Shown: piece by piece, positions 56,501-64,000 of the stretch
Layout: every line of letters begins with the position of its first letter
Numbering within the stretch: position 1 is the first letter of the stretch
Assembly: GCA_911728455.2 (NCBI GenBank)
Contig: OU452219.1
Coordinates: forward strand, 5,702,320 to 5,766,319
Origin: Marthasterias glacialis
Taxonomy: Eukaryota; Echinodermata; Asteroidea; Forcipulatida; Asteriidae
DNA: 64,000 nt
Reading direction: 5' to 3'
Translations under genes and position numbers: made by a program
The notes under the pieces: model-generated
Told to the model about the DNA's origin: nothing
Database searches by the model: none
The model's input: the letters and a program-made list of their open reading frames with translations, nothing else

Positions 56501-56908
56501 GTTACGCCCTCCCAAAGGCACCAAACTCCTGGGACACTTCTGGTCGTCAATAGTGTCAATGTGACTGCTAGTGCTAACCTAAAAACATACCTAACCCCTA
56601 TCCTAGCATAGCGTATCACTCATTCTTATCAGTTTTTTTCAAGGCTGCTGCTTTTTAAAATCTCCACAATTCCCTTGCGCGATCTTGCGCAGGATCACAA
56701 ACCAAGTTTTCTTTATCAAAAAGGATCAAGGATTTTACTGGTATAAGTTTAAAAGAAAACCCCCCATGCTTTGACTCCTAAATTCTTAGAAAAATGTGAA
56801 AATTGGATCAAATTTTTGTCAAAAACAGGAAAAAATACATAAAAACCTTATTTTCGCACCGATTTTGACGCCGTAAAAAGCACCAAGAACACTTCAATCC
56901 TTTCTCTA
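53544..56908. other. Intergenic, PPP4R4 side
   Basis: Besides the direct repeat pair at 54849-55395, there are alternating ACATGTACATGT palindromes at 56036-56102 and a CTCF-like core on the minus strand at 55843-55858. No coding gene is supported; the 201-codon frame at 53451-54056 has no recognisable content. Confidence 0.4.
54849..55395. repeat. Diverged direct repeat pair
   Basis: GCCGTTGTTGCCGTTTTTCC then CAGCCGTGTTTGTTGA (54849-54890) resembles GCCGTTTTTGCCGCGTTTCA then CAGCCGCTGTTTGTTGA (about 55340-55378). Possibly two copies of one old element. Confidence 0.4.
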
Positions 56909-57024
56909 CCAATAGATGGCAGTATTTTCCCATTTAGAAGTCAATAGAGGGCGGTATAAATCCAAATTGGTGACCCCATGAAAACATGTAATTTGTTTCA
57001 AAATGGCCGCTCGCGAGATTGTCG
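56909..57024 (+). promoter_or_regulatory. Candidate divergent promoter/insulator cluster upstream of LYSET
   Basis: Two CTCF-like cores (56909-56922 and 56941-56953) are followed at 57000-57018 by AAAATGGCCGC, a YY1-like site, overlapping CTCGCGAGA, nine of ten bases of the TCTCGCGAGA motif of housekeeping promoters. This is the most promoter-like segment between the two genes. The first LYSET exon may start here and splice to the acceptor at about 61678. Confidence 0.4.
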
Positions 57025-57278
57025 CGTCGGTAACCCTGCTCTGAATATTTTTGGTTCCTGGAAAATTGAGGTTTGTTTTTCCCTTTTTTATTGTATATAT
57101 TAACAGAAGAGGGCTTTATCGACTTGGAGGAGTGATTTGAGGCTTAGATGTCATGTTGGGACGGAGAAACGTCCATTTAAAAAAACTCAATTTTGTGTGG
57201 CGCCAGAATAGGAAATGTCAATATCGTGCTACCTCTAACAAAGCTACTTAATGTGAACTGGGAAACGAGTCACGGGAC

Positions 57279-57317
57279 ATGGCGGAGGAGGCTCCGCGGA
57301 GGCCCGAAGTAACTTGA
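57279..57317 (+). other. Short ORF MAEEAPRRPEVT, possible first exon
   Basis: A GC-rich patch with ATGGCGGAGGAGG. The ORF closes after 12 codons, but a GTAACT after codon 10 could be a donor. It may be a 5' exon or upstream ORF of a gene on the plus strand. No homology is recognised. Confidence 0.2.
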
Positions 57318-57319
57318 TG

Positions 57320-58826
57320 ACTTTTTAAAACATTAGTTTTAGCCTAGCCTCCTCGCCACGATAATAGTTTATACTCAGCTTTTTTTTGAACAATTTCAAT
57401 TTATAGGCCTACATTATTCAAATAAGCTAACTGCTAAGTTGTCAAAATTAACATTGAAACAAAAATAACTTTGTACGAGGATGTTTATTCAACCACAATG
57501 ATTCTAGACCACGCTTACGCAGTACACTAATTGCGAATCATGCACGAATTTGTGTAGCCATTATGAAGGCAGGTTTATAGTTGGTAGCATAATGATAATC
57601 GCTGGACGCTGTGTGAACGCTGGACACTGAGCCTTTCCGTTGCTGTCTACCATGTCTGCGGTCGCTGTGGTGTCAGCGTGGACAGTAAACTGCGTCGCGT
57701 GTCATTTTACTGCGGTGTGACTGTGTTACCTTTGTGCAACCCGACTCTAAACCAGCCTTGATAACATGAATGTCAGTTGGCCAGAACCAGAAGTTACGTT
57801 GATATTGTGAAATTTGTTTTACTTTCATATATTTCATCGCTAAATGTTTCCCAACAACATAAAAACTTTGATAGCCTTAAAAAGTCCATATGGTTGAGAT
57901 CAACTTGGTCCCGGAAGTTCGATGACGCGCGAGACTTGCCCAGTTCATTGGCAATACATTTGTTAGACCAGTTCCGGTTGATTTACCAGTTCCGGATCAT
58001 TGACCAGTGCCGGGTCACTGTGCCGGGTCATTGAAAACTATATTTTTTTTATTTCATCCTTACAGCTGCAGGTGATCAATTGAAACTTTACTCATGAAGA
58101 GAAATGTGTAATTTTTATCAACCCAACTACCTGTGTGAAGTCAGAAATGAGCATTTACTGACATAAACTTGGTTGAAAATGTTGAAAACGTGAGGTTACA
58201 AAGGTCTTGAAAAAGCGCCAATCATGTTGACTGCCCCAAGCTGGAAAAAAGTAGCCACTGTTGTTTTAACAATCGAAACTATCAAAATGCTTGCAAATTT
58301 AATCATTTGTAAGGTTTATGGTGTATTTTTAAGTGATCAAGTTTATTTTTAAGAAATATTGCAAATAAAGAGTGGCAACTCAAGAGTGATCTAGTTCCAG
58401 GTTATGGCCGGATGGCACATTGATTTTTAATTTTCTATGCATTTTGCGCCAGCGTTTTGACTTAACGTTTATGGTGATCTGGAATGGGTTAAACTGATCC
58501 AGAACTGGTCAAATGAGTATGGATGTTTTGACTTTGTGTTTCCAAGCGGCAAGGAATTAAGACTTCAAATTTTCTTTGTTTCTTCACGGAGACCAATATT
58601 AGTAAACTTTGCCACATTATTTTAATATTTTGTGTACATTGAATAATTGGAATGCCAGCAAAGCAAACACAGAAAGTGATCCGAAACTGGTCAAGTGACT
58701 GTACAAACATGATATTTGTGGGGCTATGACTTATGATGACTAAAAGGCCATTCCATTAATATTACTTTAGCGTTAATAGTGCCAATGTGCTGGGCTCCTT
58801 CGGCTTCTTGGCCCTAGGCCAACCTG
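57320..58826. other. Intergenic or LYSET intron
   Basis: A short degenerate tandem of CCAGTTCCGG.TCATTGA occurs at 57965-58035; related GATCCGAAACTGGTCAA strings recur at 58496 and 58679. No gene seen. Confidence 0.4.
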
Positions 58827-59018
58827 GGGCCAATTTCATACAGCTGCTTAAGCACAAAAAGTAGCTAGGCACAACAAAATTATGCTTACCAGAATAAGGT
58901 TACCAGCCAAACTACCATGTCACATGTACAATTTGTGACTGGTATCCTGCTCATTTCTGCTTAGCAGACACTTTTTAAGCAATATTTTCTGCTTAAGCAG
59001 CTCTATGAAATTGGGCCC
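58827..59018. mobile_element. Palindromic MITE family A copy
   Basis: GGGGCCAATTTCATACAGCT at the left, GGGCCCAATTTCATAGAGCT on the minus strand at the right, and the same interior as 34772. It lies 250 bases from the 18S fragment. Confidence 0.9.
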
Positions 59019-59267
59019 TGGTGTCAGGGATTTATCAAATGAGAACTCACGTATTTTTGCCTAAATTTTCTCCCCAATTACCCTTTATGCAGCTTTAGCG
59101 AGTACATTGAAACAATGATGAAGTGGCTTGTTTTTGTGTGATTTTATGAAGAATCCCCGCGTTGACATTAACTTGTTTAAAAACAAGTTTGACCACATTC
59201 ATTTCGCACCCAAGTCAATTCGAACCCAAGTTGTTTTGTACCTAACAAGCTAATTTAATAATTATTA

Positions 59268-59878
59268 AGGGAGACTAATTGCAACTCCTTTCTCAATTCA
59301 AGAATGAGGTTCAAGGCATTGCCCAGACCTTCCAGACAAGGACGATCACCCGCTGATCCCTTCAGTGTAGCACGCGTGTGGCCCTGAACATCTAAGGGCA
59401 TCACAGACCTGTTATTGCCCAATCTCGCGTGGCTAAATGCCACTTGTCCCTCTAAGAAGTCAGTGGCGGCCGGCGTGACTCTTTAGCAAGCCAGAGTCTC
59501 GTTCATTATAGAAATTAACCAGACAAATCGCTCCACCAACTAAAAACAGCCATGCACCACCACCAAAAGAATCAAGAAAGAGCTCTCAATCTGTCAATCC
59601 TCACTGTGTCTGGGCGGGCTGAGTTAACCCGTGTTGAGTCAAATTAAGCCGCAGGCTCCACTCCTGGTGGTGCCCTTACGTCAATTCCTTTAAGTTTCAG
59701 CTGTGCAACCATATTTTTCCCCGGAACCCAAAGACTTTGGTTTCCCGCAGACTGCCCACCATCCGTGTCATTGGAGTAACGCCAGCGGATCGCCAGTCGG
59801 CATCGTTTATGGTTAGAACTAGGGCGGTATCTGATCGCCTTTGAACCTCTAACTTTCGTTATTGATCAAAGGCAGTTT
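59268..59878 (-). pseudogene. 18S rRNA gene fragment, decayed
   Basis: The minus strand reads as the 3'-middle part of nuclear small-subunit rRNA. Visible universal blocks include AACTTAAAGGAATTGACG, GGAGCCTGCGGCTTAATTTG, GTGGTGCATGGC, TTGGTGGAGCGATTTGTCTG, AGAGGGACAAGTGGC and CAATAACAGGTCTGTGATGC. Differences hit normally invariant bases (GACGTAAGG for GACGGAAGG, GCACAGCTG for GCAAAGCTG), and many former CpGs are changed, so this is not a working copy. No 28S, 5.8S or spacer sequence flanks it. It covers roughly one third of an 18S gene, with abrupt ends. Confidence 0.93.
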
Positions 59879-59939
59879 TCCTTACATCGAAAAAATCACT
59901 TACTCAGGGCACTAAATTTAAATTGATACTGTCTGCATA

Positions 59940-60892
59940 ATTTATTCATAACACAATGGAGTCCATTATCAGGTCCTGTGTGTTATGTGCAGTGACTGTT
60001 TTTTTTTTTTGGGGGGGGGTGGGGGGACTTGGAAATTGCTGTGAGAAGTGTTGGTTTGGTTCCGCGCCAACAGTTATTGTCAGTGTGTCTTCATATTCCC
60101 AAGATGGTAATCAGACCATTTATGAATTTCAAACCCTTGGAAAAAATCCTTGGGAGACACAAATCAGAAAAAGGAAAAGGTGATACTATTTATTTAAATG
60201 TTGGGGTAAATTTTTAATAATAAAAGTAGAACATTCTTATCTTGGGGATGAAACCAAAATTGGCATCGATGGAGGATTTCAACACAGAGTGTGTCGGAGG
60301 AGAAGCGGGAGTAATTTAATCCCTGGTATTTAATGTCGGCTACTCATGTATGTGTCAAAGAGGGTGCTACATGATCTGTTGGCTTAATGGCGTTTACTAC
60401 AATTTACCCGGTGTCGGCAATATATCCACTATCTAATTCGTGAACTTTTTCCCATGCTGCTGTGCCAAATGTGGTCAAAATAAGGGAAAAGTTGGCAGTC
60501 GAATTCAGTATCTTTTTTTGCTTTTTGTTCTGACAGTGTAAAATATGGTTAATGCTGCTCCAGTTGATTGACACCTTGGTGGTTGTTTCTGGGCTACACT
60601 AGAGTGGTTTAACCGTTCAACCGGGAAAAAAAAAGGGAAATCAAAAATTGAAATCCATTTCCAAATTTTGTAAACAGTTAGATGAAACCGACGGTAAAAA
60701 AAAAAAATAATAAAATTGTAATGGTTCAAAGTGTATTGACATCTGCTTTTGGCTAAAAATACACACTGAGAGCCAGCACCGACAAACTAGGGTACCCTGC
60801 ACTGATGATCTAGGGTACCCTGCACCACAGTTCTGATTCTCAATTTGGATTGGAATCACTAGAAACAGTTATACAGAAGTTACAAGTTCAAA
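59940..60892. other. Intergenic or LYSET intron
   Basis: Contains a T10/G10 simple repeat at about 60000-60025. Otherwise nothing recognised. Confidence 0.4.
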
Positions 60893-61451
60893 TTAACCAG
60901 TTGGAGCAAATGTTTTCCGAACCGGCAAATGGGTGATGTGAATTTTGTATTTTCAAGTGAAATTCCAAGCCCGTAACAAAGGGCGCCTACACATTCCACT
61001 ACAGAACAAACACAGAGCATGCTTTTCTCGGTAGAGAAAAGAAAACTCACGGTGCAGTAAAGCGAGTCTTTATCTCTTGGCTTTGTCAAGTCAAGGTTTC
61101 TTTGTGCCAGCGGTACTCTCAAAGAAAAATTATTCCGGCAATTCTGGCTCAGTGGAGGTAAGTCAGAGTGAGCCGGCAATCGAGTCACGGTTCCGTGTTT
61201 AGTTCCACTCCTATGCTGTATGTAATGGCGGATGTTTTGCAATTGACGGTGCATGAATTTGACATTTCCTTGGTCGAGAAACAAACCGGATGATCCAATA
61301 AAGAGAATCTGTGTTCTCCTGGCATTGTCAAGTCTGGGTTTCTTTGTGTCAGCGGTACCCACATAGGAAAAACATTTTGCCAAAAGAAACCCACCAGGGG
61401 GACGTGACAAAAAAGAAAAAAAAGAAAAGAGTCCCGGTGGCAACTGGTTAA
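60893..61451. mobile_element. TTAACCAGTTG-ended transposon next to LYSET
   Basis: TTAACCAGTTG (60893-60903) and CAACTGGTTAA (61441-61451) are perfect 11-bp inverted ends. Inside, the block AAAGAGAATCT..GTCAAGTC.GGTTTCTTTGTG occurs twice (about 61056 and 61300). It stops 318 bases before the LYSET start codon and 225 before its likely splice acceptor. Confidence 0.75.
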
Positions 61452-61768
61452 CACTTAATGAAGACGTGGAGGTTTCCATAGCAGCTCGACTGATGCTTCA
61501 TCTTTTTTTTCTTCTTTTTAACTTCCAAATTTATCAATGGGAACACACCAAAAGACAAGCATCACATATTGTCTAGTCCTCTGCAAAATTGAAGCACAAC
61601 ACTCGAAAGTCATGTTAAGTACATGGTTTTTCGGATAGTGTTCATTTACTTTTCAGTTGTATTTTTTGTTTAAACAGTGCCAGTGTCCTTCTGCTCTGCT
61701 GTCACTGAAGCCTACTGGACAATTGAAAAGCTGCAAACTTCAAGGATCTGCTGCACTCAAATCCCACA

Positions 61769-62173
61769 ATGAACTTCCGTCAGCGCATGGGCTGGCTCAT
61801 GGTGATCCTGTTTCTATCACTGAGTGCCCTCGTCATCTACTACATGTTTGAGATCAGCGAGACGTACAACGGTTTGGTGCTTGAACATGTACAGTCCTAC
61901 GCCAACTCCCTCAAGACCAACCCCGATGGTATCACGTGGCGCCAGACTATCACCGGCAAACTGGTGGCACTACCCCTCTGGCTGTGGGGGGTCATCTTCC
62001 TCGTACCCTACCTCCAGGTGTTCTGCTTGCTCATTGCGTGTACCAAGAATGACCCTTTGACGGCCAGTATAGCCATGGCACCAATTTGCCTGGCTCTAAG
62101 ACTGTGTTCCTGTAAGGGCAAGGAAGTGACCGCCAGTAGACAATATGGACTGGATGTTCCTGTACATACTTAA
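61769..62173 (+). CDS. LYSET: LYSET/TMEM251 orthologue, lysosomal enzyme trafficking factor
   Basis: Encodes 134 residues in one exon. In vertebrates LYSET is a two-pass Golgi membrane protein that retains and stabilises GlcNAc-1-phosphotransferase, so lysosomal enzymes receive their mannose-6-phosphate tag. Matches to the human protein include MNFRQRMGW at the start, FEISETYN (27-34), LALEH/LVLEH, and LPLWLWGVIFLVPYLQ (68-83) against LPFWVWTVIFLVPYLQ. Two hydrophobic segments are seen at about 8-28 and 66-91. The ATG has A at -3. An in-frame TGA at 61724-61726 excludes the longer vertebrate N-terminus from this exon, so this is the short form. The C-terminal 25 residues are diverged. A likely splice acceptor (TTTAAACAG) ends near 61678, implying at least one upstream 5' UTR exon. 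Confidence 0.95.
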   Translation: MNFRQRMGWLMVILFLSLSALVIYYMFEISETYNGLVLEHVQSYANSLKTNPDGITWRQTITGKLVALPLWLWGVIFLVPYLQVFCLLIACTKNDPLTASIAMAPICLALRLCSCKGKEVTASRQYGLDVPVHT

Positions 62174-62690
62174 GATGGCCATCAAATGGCTGGACATTTT
62201 TGCAACAAAGTCTGTGAGTGCTCTCTTCACGCCGCTGGAGTAGGTCCCTGAGATTTGAAATTCCTGGGGACGATCGTTTTGTTGATCAAAGGATGTAGTT
62301 GAGGGAATAAAGTAGTGTTTACGTTTGGATTGGAAGGCACTGCATTGGTTTCGTCTCTCACCAAATCTCACTTTATTATGTAAATTAGTAAGTTTAATTT
62401 CAAAGTGCTTTCAGAACAATTTACACCTGATTTGGTGAACGGCTAGTTGAGTTATTTATGCGGTGTCTTTTCTTGTGGAAGCCAAGACTCAAAAGAGTTT
62501 GGAATTGATGTATGCTTCCAAAAATCCAATGCAATGCCTTCCTTTTAAAAAATGCTGGTTAACAACTAATTATGTTTTTTCTTTGGTTTTTGTATCTTTT
62601 ATTGGAAAGAATGTACTAAATGTTTCTTAGGGTAGCTAAATACTAAAGTACAGTCCAATGACACTCTTTTTTGCAAGTGTTGAAAATAAA
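62174..62690 (+). other. LYSET: LYSET 3' UTR with two AATAAA signals
   Basis: AATAAA hexamers lie at 62306-62311 and 62685-62690, giving predicted 3' UTRs of about 0.15 and 0.5 kb. The stretch has no other feature. Confidence 0.5.
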
Positions 62691-63758
62691 GCTGGTCAAC
62701 AGAAGTTGACCAGTCCAGACTTTTTTATATCTTCATATTTTAAACTTGTGCTTTATTGTACTGTAGAGATACTTTGGTTTCATTGTAGGGTTTAGCAAAA
62801 ATGTACACCGATGAAGGAATTTCAGTATATGGTATTAACTGAAAGTTGTTTCAGGAACGGAATGGGGGAGGGATGGGGTGGGGGGAGGTTGGCGGTTGGC
62901 GGCGGCATAAAAACAACGAAATGGTTTTCAATGCCATTGGAAATTCAAACCAAAGAGAAAACTTGTACAGGTTATACAATGCAATATTTAAAATCTTTTG
63001 CATACAATGTTCAGTAAGATGATAAATGATGGTACAAAGAACAGTTTAATCTGGCACTACCTTTGAACTTTGTAAAAACAAAACATTTAAAAAATGTAAA
63101 AATGTGCCAGTAATTTTTATGAACAATTATTTAATAGACACCAGACTTCTAGACAGAAACAAATAGCAATATATGATTATGTAAACAGGTGTTGAGGTTG
63201 ACAATGCAATGATTCAGTTCTTTAGGCTCGTGGCAATCTCTTTGTTTGCATAGTTGAGCCGTGAAATACACTGAGGTAATAAAATTGTTGTTTTTGTGTG
63301 CTCCAGGAGTTGCATTCGAGTCACAGAGGTGGAGCTCGAGTTTCAAGATGCTTGTCACTTGGATGAAGTCCGAGTCCTACTCTTGAACCAAGGCTTGAGT
63401 CATCTGTATTTAGTCTTGTTGAAATCATTTCCAAAATATTAAAACTGTACAAGATAAGTTAATTCAGTCAGTTGGTTTAGATGATTGCACAGTGATTTGA
63501 TTACTATAAACCAAAATTAGATTTGATTGCTAACCAAAATTAGAAATGACAAAAAAGTGTCCCCTGTTTTTTTTTCTGTGCACTGAACTTAATGAATACT
63601 TGATGTGGTATGCATTCTTTTTCTTTGCCGTGTAATGTGGATTGAGATATAAGTATCTGAATTATGTATTTAAGATAAATTGAATGGCTTCAGACTGGCA
63701 CCCCCCCCCCCACACACCAAACAAAGATATTGACAAAATAGGGAGACCCCCATCATCA
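62691..63758. other. Downstream of LYSET, no feature
   Basis: AT-rich, with a G-rich patch at 62865-62910 and a C10 run at about 63700. No gene seen. Confidence 0.4.
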
Positions 63759-63860
63759 GGGCTGGATAGCTCAGTTGGTAGACCGTCAGTCTGTTTGGCC
63801 GGTGGTTACAGGTTCAAATCCCGCTCAAGTCAATTTTTCTTTGTTCACCCCAAAATTTAT
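63759..63860 (+). mobile_element. tRNA-derived SINE, Lys-like head
   Basis: GGGCTGGATAGCTCAGTTGG (A box 63767-63778) and GGTTCAAATCC (B box 63811-63821) look like a tRNA. The anticodon and T stems contain several non-pairing positions, and a SINE body (TTTCTTTGTTCACCCCAAA) follows as at 16350, so I call it a SINE and not a tRNA gene. Confidence 0.72.
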
Positions 63861-64000
63861 TTAAAAAATTTACCCAGTCAGTTTCCTTTGTGGTTTATTG
63901 CTTGATATTCAGTATAAGTTATGTAAAAGTTATTATTGAAAAAAAAGGGGACTTGTGAGTCGAAAGTTCTCGGTGTCAAGCTGGAGTCATAATAGTGGAA

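Noticed and set aside
60880-61479. 199-codon minus-strand frame upstream of LYSET
   Set aside because: It coincides with the TTAACCAGTTG-ended noncoding transposon and reads its internal direct repeats; no protein motif.
63759-63832. Possible functional tRNA gene
   Set aside because: A and B boxes are good, but the anticodon and T stems have several mismatches, and the following sequence is shared with another SINE copy at 16350.

Overview
This is an animal nuclear DNA window: AT-rich, with long introns, GT-AG splice sites and dense small transposons. It contains two recognisable protein genes in head-to-head orientation. The organism is most likely a marine invertebrate deuterostome, and an echinoderm is my best guess. 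That guess rests on the tRNA-derived SINEs, the many palindromic small DNA transposons and the character of a decayed 18S rDNA fragment. It is inference from memory, not a search result. || Gene 1 fills 1976-53338 on the minus strand. It is the orthologue of PPP4R4, a HEAT-repeat regulatory subunit of protein phosphatase 4. I located 22 coding exons, and the splice phases fit at every one of the 21 junctions. They give about 851 codons, close to the human protein, which I recall as about 870 residues. The first exon has an in-frame stop just upstream of the start. The C-terminal end is not settled: either a short further exon lies beyond 1976, or the TAA directly after exon 22 is the real stop. 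|| Gene 2 is at 61769-62173 on the plus strand. It is the orthologue of LYSET/TMEM251, the two-pass Golgi protein needed for mannose-6-phosphate tagging of lysosomal enzymes. Its coding region is intact in one exon. The two genes also lie in the same chromosome region in human (14q32.12-q32.13, from memory), so this looks like an old conserved linkage. || The 8.4 kb between the two starts holds YY1-like and CGCG-type promoter motifs, CTCF-like sites, a decayed 18S rRNA gene fragment of about 0.6 kb (59268-59878), several palindromic MITEs and the element next to LYSET. || The introns are mostly fossil transposons. They hold at least four tRNA-derived SINE groups, two LINE 3' ends, two hAT-like elements, about ten terminal-inverted-repeat MITE families (some nested or tandem), a 41-bp minisatellite of about 15 units, a ~75-bp minisatellite with poly-G inside each unit, and unusually many long poly-G/poly-C tracts. 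I saw no CRISPR array, operon, intact tRNA gene, retroviral element or complete transposase.
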